DNA of 64,000 nt from Niabella sp. (GTDB lineage: Bacteria; Bacteroidota; Bacteroidia; Chitinophagales; Chitinophagaceae), in the NCBI RefSeq assembly GCF_030150205.1, contig NZ_JASLGT010000029.1, positions 1-64,000 of the forward strand. Direction: 5' to 3'. The position numbers and the translations under genes are program-made. Shown here in pieces: positions 8,638-17,183 of the stretch (position 1 is its first letter; each line of letters starts with the position of its first letter). The notes under the pieces are model-generated. The model was given only the letters and a program-made list of their open reading frames with translations, was not told the DNA's origin and searched no databases.

Positions 8638-9483
8638 ATGATAAAAAACGGCCGCCCTGCGCTGGCAACAGCAATTGTTATTTTAATATTGGGGTCCTGT
8701 ACGAATATCCCTAAAGAAAACAGTGATGCTTCTTCCGGCTCCCCAGGCCCGGATAGCGTAAAGAATATCGATTTTTCAATCGTTCATACATACCCGCACG
8801 ACACTAGCTCCTATACCCAGGGGCTTGTCGTTTATAAGGGGCGGATGTACGAAGGCACCGGTGGAAATGAAACGAACGTTGTCAGCAGCAAACTTTCCAG
8901 GCTGTTGGAAACGGATATCAATACCGGGAAGATCCTGCGATCGCTGGAGCTTGGTAAAAAATATTTTGGGGAAGGCATCACCATCCTTAACGATACCATT
9001 TACCAGTTAACCTGGAAAGAACATACCGTTTTCGTTTATGATCTGCATTTTAAGAAGCTCAGGGAATTCCCGGTTCCTACAGAAGGCTGGGGACTTACCA
9101 ATAATGGAACGGAACTCATAGTAAGTGATGGCACCAGTAACCTCTACTTTTATGAACCGCAGACCTTCCGGCTGCTAAGAACCCTGCCCGTATCCCTGAA
9201 CGGAGACCTTATCAACTCTATCAACGAACTGGAATTTATCGATGGCATGGTGTATGCCAATCAGTGGGAGCAGCCCTATATTTTTAGCATTGATCCGGTA
9301 AGCGGGCGGGTTGCAGGAAAGATCGACCTCACTCCCGCCTGGGAAAAGATCCGGAAAATTGCTCCGCTTACCGATTCGTTAAATGACGTACCGAATGGTA
9401 TTGCATATGACGCCGATACCAAAAAGATCTATATCACCGGTAAAAAGTGGCCGGAGCTGTACGAGGTGCAATTGGGGAATTAA
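8638..9483 (+). CDS. Glutaminyl-peptide cyclotransferase lipoprotein, second copy
   Basis: A 281-residue paralog of the preceding protein, with its own lipoprotein signal (ending LILGSC, anchor Cys21) and the same propeller signatures: YPHDTSSYTQGL, KKYFGEGITILNDTIY, PTEGWGLTNNG, NELEFIDGMVYANQW, VPNGIAYDADTKKIYITGK. The final 24 residues (TKKIYITGKKWPELYEVQLG and flanks) are essentially identical to the first copy while the N-terminal 40 residues differ, as expected from a tandem duplication with divergence of the linker. The two genes run in the same direction 40 bp apart and probably share a promoter. Confidence 0.88.
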   Translation: MIKNGRPALATAIVILILGSCTNIPKENSDASSGSPGPDSVKNIDFSIVHTYPHDTSSYTQGLVVYKGRMYEGTGGNETNVVSSKLSRLLETDINTGKILRSLELGKKYFGEGITILNDTIYQLTWKEHTVFVYDLHFKKLREFPVPTEGWGLTNNGTELIVSDGTSNLYFYEPQTFRLLRTLPVSLNGDLINSINELEFIDGMVYANQWEQPYIFSIDPVSGRVAGKIDLTPAWEKIRKIAPLTDSLNDVPNGIAYDADTKKIYITGKKWPELYEVQLGN

Positions 9484-9505
9484 CATTCAATGTCGTTTCC
9501 TTAAA

Positions 9506-9590
9506 GCCGCAGATGCGCAGATTGGGTACCGGCTTTAACAGCAACAATGTCGCAGAAAAGCGCCGCAGGCGCAATCAGCGTATCTGCGGC
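9506..9590. repeat. Long imperfect palindrome in intergenic space
   Basis: GCCGCAGATGCGCAGATTG at 9506-9524 is matched as an inverted repeat by CAATCAGCGTATCTGCGGC at 9572-9590, with only two mismatches over 19 bp. A transcript could fold into a hairpin with a 47-nt loop. It lies 22 bp after the second cyclotransferase gene and may act as a terminator-like or dispersed intergenic element. The remainder of 9484-9775 holds no convincing gene. Confidence 0.55.
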
Positions 9591-9775
9591 AACCATAAAC
9601 ATTGCTTAAGGATATGGTATTGAATGAACATTGCCCTTTCGCGCAAGGTTGTAAAGGCCGGGCGGTTTATATATGGATGTGCCTTCCTCTATATTCGGGT
9701 GATAGGGAGACCTCGACGACAATGTAGTATCACACCTTGAACCAGCTACCTTGTGCTTCTTTGTGCCTTCGCGAC

Positions 9776-10684
9776 CTACCCTTCTTTCCGGATCACATAA
9801 ATCACCGAACTGCATTCCTTTGTATTACGCGTGGCATTGATATTGGAAGATATTCCATGCAATCCGGCACCCATATACTGGGTTTTACCATATTTATATT
9901 TACTGCTCAGCAGGCTTACATAAAAACTATCGAACCACATGGGCAATAATTTTTTGATATGAAGTCCGTGCCGTTCCGTAAGCACGTTCATCGCCTTTGG
10001 CGAAAAATGATACAGGTGCCGGGGCACATCATAGGCCGCCCAGTACTGCTCATAAATATCTGCGTCGCGGCTCGTATAATTGGGAACAGCGATCAGTAAC
10101 ACACCATCCGGTTTCAGTATCTTCTTTAGCTGATCGAGGTATTCGTGCAGTTCATGCACATGCTCCAGCACATGCCAGAGGGTAATGGCATCAAATTGAG
10201 CTTCGCCCAGCTGGTATAATTCGTGAGACGGTGCAATATCCAGGTTATAAAGCTGCTTGGCCATATTGCGTGCATCCGCATCCGGTTCCAAACCAGCCAC
10301 TTCCCAGCCTCTTTTTTTCATCGTATCCAAAAAGGTACCGGTGCCACAGCCTAGGTCCAGCAAGCGGCCTTTGCGTTTTTGTGCATACCGTTCCACAAGG
10401 CCTGCCTTTTGCTGCATCGTGCGTGTACGTACCATCTGGTACAGCCGGCTCACCAATCCTTTGCGGGTATTGGAGTGGGAAATATAATCTTCAGATTTAT
10501 AATAAGGACCTATCGATAACTGATCCGGAACATCCTGGGTAAAACGGAGCGAACAGGAAGTACATTCCTCAACCGGGAATGCTTCTCCACTAACCGTATA
10601 ATCCTTTACCAAAAAAACAGGCCGGATCTGCGTGGCTCCGCATCCGGGGCAGGCATCATAATGTATCGGGGGCATGTAATCCAT
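9776..10684 (-). CDS. Class I SAM-dependent methyltransferase with N-terminal zinc ribbon
   Basis: A 302-residue protein. Residues 12-45 contain two Cys pairs (CPGCG and CTSC) that would bind zinc. The Rossmann methyltransferase domain follows: RLLDLGCGTGTFLDTMKKRG (motif I, about residues 108-127), VAGLEPD (motif II), FDAITLWHVLEHV (motif post-II) and LLIAVPNY. This Methyltransf_23 architecture with a zinc ribbon is common in Bacteroidota and often sits in surface-sugar contexts, but the substrate cannot be named. Its start directly follows the stop of the HesB/IscA gene, so the two form one transcription unit. Confidence 0.82.
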   Translation of the reverse strand: MDYMPPIHYDACPGCGATQIRPVFLVKDYTVSGEAFPVEECTSCSLRFTQDVPDQLSIGPYYKSEDYISHSNTRKGLVSRLYQMVRTRTMQQKAGLVERYAQKRKGRLLDLGCGTGTFLDTMKKRGWEVAGLEPDADARNMAKQLYNLDIAPSHELYQLGEAQFDAITLWHVLEHVHELHEYLDQLKKILKPDGVLLIAVPNYTSRDADIYEQYWAAYDVPRHLYHFSPKAMNVLTERHGLHIKKLLPMWFDSFYVSLLSSKYKYGKTQYMGAGLHGISSNINATRNTKECSSVIYVIRKEG

Positions 10685-11035
10685 TTAAACGGCAAAACTG
10701 GTTCCGCAACCGCAGGTGCTGGAAGCATTCGGATTCGAAAATGTAAATCCACGGTTGTTCAACCCCTCCGACCAGTCTACCTCCATGCCTGCCAGGTATA
10801 TTTCATGGGCTTTATTAATAATACAGGAAATACCTTCTACCTCAAATTCGCGGTCGTTTGCCTCTTTTTGATCAAAACCCAGCATATAGCTCAACCCGGA
10901 ACAGCCGCCCCCCTTTACGCCCAGGCGCAGGTACTGGCCGGCCTCAAAGCCCGGATCGCTCATCAATCTTTTTATTTCTTTTACAGCACCCTCCGTAAGT
11001 ATGACCGGCGCTGCTTCTACTATGCTATTTTCCAT
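10685..11035 (-). CDS. HesB/IscA-family iron-sulfur cluster assembly protein
   Basis: A 116-residue A-type carrier protein which accepts or transfers Fe-S clusters to target enzymes. The three invariant cysteines are present: Cys45 in GGGCSGLSY and Cys108/Cys110 in the C-terminal CGCG. Length and order match IscA/ErpA/SufA; which of these it is cannot be decided from sequence. No isc or suf genes lie nearby. A TAATTTTG element ends 4 bp before the ATG, so the message may be leaderless. The methyltransferase gene follows without a gap. Confidence 0.92.
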   Translation of the reverse strand: MENSIVEAAPVILTEGAVKEIKRLMSDPGFEAGQYLRLGVKGGGCSGLSYMLGFDQKEANDREFEVEGISCIINKAHEIYLAGMEVDWSEGLNNRGFTFSNPNASSTCGCGTSFAV

Positions 11036-11039
11036 TCTA

Positions 11040-11047
11040 CAAAATTA
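11040..11047 (-). promoter_or_regulatory. -7 element directly before the HesB/IscA gene
   Basis: TAATTTTG on the minus strand fits TAnnTTTG and ends 4 bp before the start codon at 11035, pointing to a leaderless transcript. No good -33 TTG is present. Confidence 0.45.
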
Positions 11048-11077
11048 GTCATTTTATGGGCATGATGTGCAGGATTG

Positions 11078-11273
11078 CCACAGAGACGCAGAAACACAGA
11101 AGCTTTGGGATTGGGCTTTACCATCGGTGTTGCGATATATTCAATATAAACCGCAAAGGCCGCAGGAGTTTCGCAAGGTGCACCAAAACATTTTTATGGT
11201 CATTTGACCACTGGCGCGCCGGAGGGCCACAGAGGCACTGAAACACAGAAGCTTTAGGGTTGGCTTTCACCAT
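11078..11273 (+). repeat. Direct repeat pair in the 490-bp gap before ccmE
   Basis: Two copies of a 47-bp sequence, 11078-11124 and 11227-11273, share CCACAGAG, then AAACACAGAAGCTTT and a final GGCTTT...CCAT block, differing at a handful of positions. Such intergenic repeats of the style 'cacagagacgcagaaacacag' are common in Bacteroidota genomes. No gene is apparent in 11036-11525. Confidence 0.6.
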
Positions 11274-11496
11274 AGTGCAAAATATCCGATATCATCCCGT
11301 TGCGATCGTTGCGGATTCCCTGGGTACCTGGCGGTTAAAAATAAACCGCAAGACGTTTTACACCATTTCCCCTCGCTGAAATCATTACCAACACGCAGTG
11401 TTTCAGTACCTCAGCGGCTTCTATTCAATAATTTTTAACGTTGCTGCAACAATTCCCCAATTGTAATGTTACTGTAAAATATGAGGGTATTTGATG

Positions 11497-11504
11497 TACC
11501 TTTG
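11497..11504 (+). promoter_or_regulatory. -7 element of the ccmE-ccmF operon
   Basis: TACCTTTG is a perfect TAnnTTTG match, 21 bp before the ccmE ATG at 11526. The -33 region is not a clear match. Confidence 0.6.
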
Positions 11505-11525
11505 CCAAAATTTTAAATCCCGGGA

Positions 11526-11978
11526 ATGAAAAAAATTCATATCGTCTTACTGATACTTGTGGCGGCCGCCATTGCGGTTCTGGTAAGCTTTTTAAAGACC
11601 ACAACCACCTACGACACTGTAGCAACGGCCAAGGCCAAACCGGGTAAATTTGTTCATTTAATGGCCAAATGGGATAAAAGCGAACCCCTGGAATACGATG
11701 CGGTTAAAAACCCCAATTTCCTGGCATTTACAGCCGTTGACAGTCTGGGCCAGAAAGTAAACGTGGTTTATCATAATCCCAAACCCGAAAATTTTGAGCT
11801 GAGCGAGCGCCTCGTTATGAAGGGGAAATATACCGGCAATGTGTTTGAATGCCAGAGTATACAAACCAAGTGCCCCAGTAAATATAAAGACCAGGATCCC
11901 TCCAAACACGTTCCCCAGGGAGATACAAAAACCACATACAATAATGCCCCTTCTTCTGCCTTGGCAGATAAACAATAA
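11526..11978 (+). CDS. ccmE: Cytochrome c maturation heme chaperone CcmE
   Basis: A 150-residue protein with one N-terminal membrane anchor (residues 5-23) and a periplasmic OB-fold domain. CcmE receives heme from CcmABCD, holds it covalently, and hands it to CcmF for attachment to apocytochrome c. The heme-binding motif of most CcmE proteins is HxxxY; here the aligned position reads CPSKY, Cys116 to Tyr120, after the conserved FECQSIQTK strand. A CxxxY version is known from some bacteria and archaea. The C-terminal tail of about 30 residues is polar and low in complexity. The ccmF gene follows 6 bp downstream. Confidence 0.85.
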   Translation: MKKIHIVLLILVAAAIAVLVSFLKTTTTYDTVATAKAKPGKFVHLMAKWDKSEPLEYDAVKNPNFLAFTAVDSLGQKVNVVYHNPKPENFELSERLVMKGKYTGNVFECQSIQTKCPSKYKDQDPSKHVPQGDTKTTYNNAPSSALADKQ

Positions 11979-11984
11979 AATCGA

Positions 11985-14579
11985 ATGAATTATATCGGAG
12001 AGGATTTACTGCCCGGACAAGTAGGACATTTCTTTGTTATCGTATCCCTTGTTGCATCCCTGGTTGCCAGCTTTGCTTATTTCAAGGCCACAAAAGTGAT
12101 CATCCCGGAAGACCGGAAGTCCTGGCTGAAACTGGCGCGCGGTGCATTCATCCTTGAAGTAGCTGCAGTCTTTATCATTTTTGCAGCCCTCCTGCATATC
12201 CTCTATCATCACCTGTTCGAATACAAATATGCCTGGCAGCACAGCAGCCGGTCGCTTGAATTAAAGTATATCCTGAGTGCTTTTTGGGAGGGACAGGAAG
12301 GCAGTACCCTGCTCTGGACCATCTGGCATTGTGTATTGGGGCTGATCGTGATCCGGAAAGACAAAGAATGGGAAGCCCCGGTAATGATGATCGTGAGCTT
12401 TGCCCAGTTCTTCCTTGCCACCATGATCCTGGGTGTGTATATTTTTGACGTTAAGATCGGATCAAACCCCTTCATCCTTTTAAGAAATTCCGGTGTACTG
12501 GACAATGCGCCGGTAATGCATGCCGGCTTTGATATTGCCAATCCCATACGGCCGGATTATATGACGCTGATCAAGGATGGCAATGACCTCAACCCCCTGC
12601 TTCAGAATTACTGGATGACCATCCACCCCCCGGTGCTGTTCCTTGGATTTGCTTCTACTCTTTTCCCCTTTGCCTATGCCATGGCGGGATTATGGACCGG
12701 TAAAACAAAGGAATGGGTACACAAAGCCCTACCCTGGGCCTTGTTTTCTGTAGCCATTTTTGGGTTGGGTATTATGATGGGTGCCAAATGGGCGTACGAA
12801 TCGCTGAACTTTGGTGGCTACTGGGCCTGGGACCCGGTAGAAAATGCTTCCCTGGTACCCTGGCTGATCCTGGTGGCAGGCGTACACACCCTGCTGGTAT
12901 TTAAGCATACCGGCTTCTCACTGCGGGCTACCTTTATCTTCTTTGGATTAGAGTTTCTTTTTGTGCTCTACTCTACCTTCCTTACCAAAAGCGGCGTACT
13001 GGGTGAAGCCTCCGTACATGCCTTTGCAGATATCGGCATGAATGGGCAGTTGTTTTTATTCCTGCTGGTATTTGTGTGGCTGATGCCTTTTGTAGCCGCC
13101 ACCACCAGCCGCCAGCGGATCATTATTGCGCTGGTGACCGCCGCTCTTTCTATAAGCACCTATTTCCTTGCAGAGCATATTCCCGGTTATCCATTGTATG
13201 TGATCCTTTCCGGTATCATCACTTTTGTTGTATTAATGAATAAGCAGGTGCCGGCCGTAAAAAAGGAAGAAAGCGCCAGCTCCCGCGAGTTCTGGATGTT
13301 TATCGGAGCATTGGTATTGTTCCTCTCTGCGCTGATCATTATTTTTCAAACATCGCTTCCGGTGTTTAATAAACTATACAAATTAAATACCGCTCCGGGA
13401 GAAAACAATGAATTTGCCTATAACCAGATCCAGGTGCTGGTAGCCATTATCATTGGCCTGCTCACCGCCATCGCACAATATTTCCGGTACAAAAGCACCC
13501 CGGGAAATATCTTTTTGAAGAAGATCGCACTGCCCACCTTTATCAGTGCGCTGGTGGCCACGTTTATCCTGGTGGTTATTAAGATCAACTATGACAAAGA
13601 AGGATTGGGCTTCCTGATCAATATATGGATCGCACTGGTGGCGGGCGTATATGCGGTTATCGCCAATCTCCTCTACCTCTTCATCAGCCTGAAAGGCAAT
13701 ATCCGGAACAGCGGCGGTTCCATCGCACACGTTGGTTTTGGCCTTGTGCTGGTAGGTATTTTACTTTCATCGGGTAAGAAAGAAGTACTGTCGCACAACA
13801 CCAGCGGCATCGCCATTGATTTTGGCAAAGGAAGTAAAGAGATCTCCGGAGAAAACCTTACGCTTGTAAAAGGCATCCCCATGACCATGGGAAAATACAA
13901 GGTTACGTATGAAGGTGATTCCGCACATCCCAAAAAGGCGCTTACCTATTTTAAGATCCATTTCCGTTCGCCGCAGGACAGTTTTACCCTCTACCCCAAT
14001 GCCTTTATCAATTATAAGAACAATGAAGGGCTGATGGCGAATCCTTCTGCCAGGCATTACTGGGATCATGATGTATTTACCTATGTTTCGGCCCTGCCGG
14101 ACCCCAGCAAGAACAAAGACACCGCCCAGTTTGCAGTCAGCTCAAAAAAAGTGGGCGATACCATCTATTACAGTCGCGGGTTTATTATCCTGGAAAAAAT
14201 GGTTGGAAAAGATAATCTTCCGCTTCAAAACTTCGACCGGTCCGATACCGGCTATACCGCCTCGCTGAAAGTACAATCCATCAACGGACCTTCTTACCAG
14301 TCGGACCTCCTGATGATCAAAGGCAAGGGACAAGTCCTGTTCCAGTCGCAGGATACCGTAATGGCACAAAGCCTGATCTTGCAGCTCAATGATGTACAAA
14401 ACGGCGTTGCCAAGATCGGGGTAAAAGAGTCCTCGGCCGTTATGCAATACGTCACCTTGAAAGCGTATAAATTCCCTTATATCAACCTGCTTTGGGGCGG
14501 TGTAATTATTACAGTAATTGGTACGCTGATCAGCATGGTTCGAAGACTGCGGCTGAACCGGAGCAGACAGCTTTTATAG
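11985..14579 (+). CDS. ccmF: Cytochrome c heme lyase subunit CcmF
   Basis: An 864-residue polytopic membrane protein, somewhat longer than the classical 650-residue CcmF because of a periplasmic region of about 220 residues near the C-terminus. The heme-handling WWD segment is clear: GGYWAWDPVENAS at about residues 277-289, preceded by WEGQEGSTLLW (101-111) and the conserved IHPPVLFLGF (213-222). A last membrane helix follows at about 840 (INLLWGGVIITVIGTLISM). It joins heme delivered by CcmE to cysteine pairs of apocytochromes c. CcmA, CcmB, CcmC and CcmG are not in this window. Confidence 0.9.
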   Translation: MNYIGEDLLPGQVGHFFVIVSLVASLVASFAYFKATKVIIPEDRKSWLKLARGAFILEVAAVFIIFAALLHILYHHLFEYKYAWQHSSRSLELKYILSAFWEGQEGSTLLWTIWHCVLGLIVIRKDKEWEAPVMMIVSFAQFFLATMILGVYIFDVKIGSNPFILLRNSGVLDNAPVMHAGFDIANPIRPDYMTLIKDGNDLNPLLQNYWMTIHPPVLFLGFASTLFPFAYAMAGLWTGKTKEWVHKALPWALFSVAIFGLGIMMGAKWAYESLNFGGYWAWDPVENASLVPWLILVAGVHTLLVFKHTGFSLRATFIFFGLEFLFVLYSTFLTKSGVLGEASVHAFADIGMNGQLFLFLLVFVWLMPFVAATTSRQRIIIALVTAALSISTYFLAEHIPGYPLYVILSGIITFVVLMNKQVPAVKKEESASSREFWMFIGALVLFLSALIIIFQTSLPVFNKLYKLNTAPGENNEFAYNQIQVLVAIIIGLLTAIAQYFRYKSTPGNIFLKKIALPTFISALVATFILVVIKINYDKEGLGFLINIWIALVAGVYAVIANLLYLFISLKGNIRNSGGSIAHVGFGLVLVGILLSSGKKEVLSHNTSGIAIDFGKGSKEISGENLTLVKGIPMTMGKYKVTYEGDSAHPKKALTYFKIHFRSPQDSFTLYPNAFINYKNNEGLMANPSARHYWDHDVFTYVSALPDPSKNKDTAQFAVSSKKVGDTIYYSRGFIILEKMVGKDNLPLQNFDRSDTGYTASLKVQSINGPSYQSDLLMIKGKGQVLFQSQDTVMAQSLILQLNDVQNGVAKIGVKESSAVMQYVTLKAYKFPYINLLWGGVIITVIGTLISMVRRLRLNRSRQLL

Positions 14580-14903
14580 GTTCCAGGTTTAAAGTTTAAG
14601 GTTGGATCCGTTTCATGCTTTATGAACTATCGGCTGTTCACTATTACCCTTGCTTTGGTGGACATATTGATTAGGGAGTCTATGGACCAATAGCTGATTA
14701 CAAAATGCTGTTTAATGTTTCAGGCATCACCGATCCCGGACGAATCAACTGAAAACTGATAACTAATGGCTGAAAACTGAAACTGACCAATGAAAACTAA
14801 ACGCAAAGCGTATGCTCCGGTTAGATACCGTTTCATACTCCATGTACAAGCCATTTTCACATTTTCACATTTTCACATTCTCACATTTTCAAGTCTTCAA
14901 ATT
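14580..14903 (-). repeat. Intergenic repeats between ccmF and the acyltransferase gene
   Basis: In minus orientation this stretch carries a copy of the AGCAAGGGTAATAGTGAACA element (about 14631-14689) and one heptad-arm core (AGTTGATTCGTCCGGGATCG, about 14731-14751, with ACTGAAAACTGATAACT beyond it). A separate 8-bp tandem array of CATTTTCA, five copies with one change, lies at about 14852-14891. No gene is seen in the 324 bp. Confidence 0.65.
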
Positions 14904-15653
14904 TCAATGCTGCAACACCTCCGGCATATACTGCTTGCTTTGCTCAATCGCATCCATGAGCTGGTTGGTAATTTCCTGGGCAGACGCATCATAATCAATA
15001 TTCATGGGGGGCTTAAAAGTAACGGTAAGCAATGTGCCCCTTCTTTTTAAAGTGATGCCGGTTTTATTAAACGCACGCGAAAAGCCATTAATGACCACCG
15101 GAATTACAATCGGCTTATGGTGCTTAATAATCAGTGCGGTGCCCTTTCTTGCCGGCGCATAGGGTGTTGTGGTGCCCTGCGGAAAAGTGATCACCCAGTT
15201 TTTATCCAGGGCCCGCTGGATCTTCCGGGTATCCGACGGATCCAGCCCGGAACGTTTTTCATTACTGCTTTCATTCCAGGTACGTTTTACGGTAAGTCCT
15301 CCGGCCAGCAGGAACAAGCGGCTCAGCCAGCTGCTTTTCATCGTTTGCTCCGCAGCCACATAATTCACCCGGGTATAGGGATTCAAAAAATAATAGGGCA
15401 CTCCCAGCCTGTCTTTCTTTCCCCATTTATGCGCAGAAAGAATATGAAAAAAGGTGATTACATCTACAAAATAAGTTTGGTGATTGCTTACGAACAAAAC
15501 ATTATTCGGCGGCAGGTTTTTAAGATGTTCTGTACCATGGATCCGCAATTTGTTAGCCATCGCAATACCGGGATACGTAAAAATGCCCACTGTAAAATGA
15601 ACAAACTTTCTTACAATATTAAAATGCCTTACACGACTACCCGGTTTGCTCAT
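14904..15653 (-). CDS. Lysophospholipid acyltransferase family protein (PlsC-like)
   Basis: A 249-residue membrane-associated acyltransferase expected to esterify a lysophosphatidate-like glycerolipid with an acyl chain. Visible motifs: VLFVSNHQTYFVD (residues 52-64, the catalytic His/Asp block), the glycine-containing ITFPQGTTTPYAPARKGTA (block III, substrate phosphate binding) and VIPVVINGF (block IV). Between His58 and Asp64 there are five residues, while the canonical motif is HX4D, so this belongs to a divergent branch. It stands alone, convergent with ccmF. Confidence 0.8.
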   Translation of the reverse strand: MSKPGSRVRHFNIVRKFVHFTVGIFTYPGIAMANKLRIHGTEHLKNLPPNNVLFVSNHQTYFVDVITFFHILSAHKWGKKDRLGVPYYFLNPYTRVNYVAAEQTMKSSWLSRLFLLAGGLTVKRTWNESSNEKRSGLDPSDTRKIQRALDKNWVITFPQGTTTPYAPARKGTALIIKHHKPIVIPVVINGFSRAFNKTGITLKRRGTLLTVTFKPPMNIDYDASAQEITNQLMDAIEQSKQYMPEVLQH

Positions 15654-15723
15654 ATTGATTGCTACAGATTTTTAGAGATACACAATAGCCTTTAAACAAA
15701 TGTAAAGGAATTTGATTTGTTTT

Positions 15724-16089
15724 TTATGAATGCACTTCACAAAACTCAAGGATATTGCCATCAGGATCATACACACGGAAATAACGCAGCGTCGCTTCTT
15801 CCACAAGCGGTCCTACTACCACACCTCTGTCTTTTAATACCTGGTATGCCCCGGGCGCGTTCCTTGTTTTAAATATCGGGAATGCCGCCGTTTCCGCCGC
15901 CGGTTTTATTTCCTCCGCGGTTTCCCAAAGCGTAAGGCTGCCTAATGCTCCCGTTTGCAGCACTACCAGCAGGGCCGCATCATCCTGCCAAATGGCTTTT
16001 AAACCCAGTTGAGCTTCATACCACCGCGTTGCTCGTTCTATGTCCGCAACGCGGATCACCATCGTATCGATACCCTCAATCAATTCCAT
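15724..16089 (-). CDS. VOC (glyoxalase/bleomycin-resistance fold) protein
   Basis: A 121-residue single-domain vicinal-oxygen-chelate protein: GIDTMVIRVADIERATRWYEAQLGL opens the first beta-alpha-beta-beta-beta module and LRYFRVYDPDGNILEFCE closes the second. Metal ligands typical of glyoxalase I are only partly conserved (the terminal Glu in LEFCE). Substrate unknown. The ATG at 16089 is preferred over a TTG two codons upstream. It lies 49 bp downstream of the YjdJ-like gene on the same strand. Confidence 0.78.
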   Translation of the reverse strand: MELIEGIDTMVIRVADIERATRWYEAQLGLKAIWQDDAALLVVLQTGALGSLTLWETAEEIKPAAETAAFPIFKTRNAPGAYQVLKDRGVVVGPLVEEATLRYFRVYDPDGNILEFCEVHS

Positions 16090-16138
16090 AAACAATTCGT
16101 TTATTTACAAAATACAAACCCCAGCTTTATTCCCTGCA

Positions 16139-16420
16139 TTAAGATAAAACATCCCTGATCTCTTTTACTTTTTCAAATACCGATTTTGCAAAGGGGCAAA
16201 GCGGCAGCACTTTTACATGACCGGCCCTTGCAAAAGCAACCAGCTTCATGAGCATTTGTTTTCCCACACCCTTACCGGAAAACCGGGGGTCAACTTCTGT
16301 ATGATCGATGATCAACTTGGCATCACCCGCCCACACATAGGTCATTTCTCCGGCAACCGCACCTTCGCTCATCGCCTTAAAACTACCCTTTCGCCCATCG
16401 TCCTGCTGTATGATTTCCAT
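16139..16420 (-). CDS. Small GNAT-type N-acetyltransferase, YjdJ-like
   Basis: A 93-residue protein of the compact Gcn5-related family (PF14542 type). It has the acetyl-CoA loop SGKGVGKQMLMKLVAFA and the characteristic C-terminal LCPFAKSVFEK, together with an IIDHTEVDPRF strand. The family is about half the size of standard GNAT enzymes; its substrates are mostly unknown. In Escherichia coli the homolog yjdJ sits next to yjdI, and a YjdI-like gene is found about 2 kb to the right here, so the functional pair may be retained. Confidence 0.82.
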   Translation of the reverse strand: MEIIQQDDGRKGSFKAMSEGAVAGEMTYVWAGDAKLIIDHTEVDPRFSGKGVGKQMLMKLVAFARAGHVKVLPLCPFAKSVFEKVKEIRDVLS

Positions 16421-16696
16421 ACTGAATTATTTTATCCACCGTTGTGGCAATATTCGTTTCTTCTTCCTCAACCACATTCGCCCCACGATCAACGATTTAA
16501 TACCGGTTATGGCGGCGATCTTTTCATAAATATAATAAATTTATTGATGCATCCCATTATGCACGAATGGCAACTAACTTGGAATGCAGCCCCATATTTT
16601 TCAGTTCCCAAAGTGTGACCCGGCCCCAATTGCTCTTTGTCATTATTATTTTCTATCTTTAAAGAATGATGCAGATATAAGAGCCAATACCTAATT

Positions 16697-17179
16697 ATGC
16701 TTTTCAAAATTGTTAACCATCGGACATTTACAACAGTTATTTTTCTTTTCATTTTTCAGGCGTTGTTTGCGCAGGAAGGATTTATTATCGACTCCGTTGA
16801 GTTTTGTTCGCAAAAGATAGCGGTTCCGGATACCTGTATTGCCAAAACTCCCCACAATGTCCGGGGGAGCAATTGGGATCTTGAGTGGCGCTATCCAAAC
16901 AGCACTACCCGCAGGCTCCCTGTGCATTACTTTTTAGATTTAGGGAAAATAATGGGCTATACTGCTACCAAAAGGAAGGAACGGTTTCTCATATTGGGCA
17001 GGGAATATCCAGGCACAATTATTAAGTTTACATCCGATAGCGATGCGCACTATACGATCTATGCCATTGCCAAAATTAATAAACAACGGGTATTAATACT
17101 TCTTTCTCAAAAAAACGCTCCAATCGACAATACCAACCTTCCTGACTTTGCAAAAAACATCGTACAACTCAAACAGTAA
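16697..17179 (+). CDS. Hypothetical secreted protein
   Basis: A 160-residue protein with an N-terminal hydrophobic segment ending ALFAQEG, compatible with a Sec signal peptide. The mature part contains two cysteines (Cys near 38 and 48: VEFCSQK and PDTCIAK), possibly a disulfide, and strand-rich sequence (YPGTIIKFTSDSDAHYTIYAIAKI). I do not recognise a family. It ends 4 bp before the MORN-repeat gene, suggesting a two-gene operon. Confidence 0.65.
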   Translation: MLFKIVNHRTFTTVIFLFIFQALFAQEGFIIDSVEFCSQKIAVPDTCIAKTPHNVRGSNWDLEWRYPNSTTRRLPVHYFLDLGKIMGYTATKRKERFLILGREYPGTIIKFTSDSDAHYTIYAIAKINKQRVLILLSQKNAPIDNTNLPDFAKNIVQLKQ

Positions 17180-17183
17180 TTTT

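Noticed and set aside
9606..9815. 69-codon minus-strand frame after the methyltransferase gene
   Set aside because: It overlaps the end of the methyltransferase gene and lies in repeat-like intergenic DNA.
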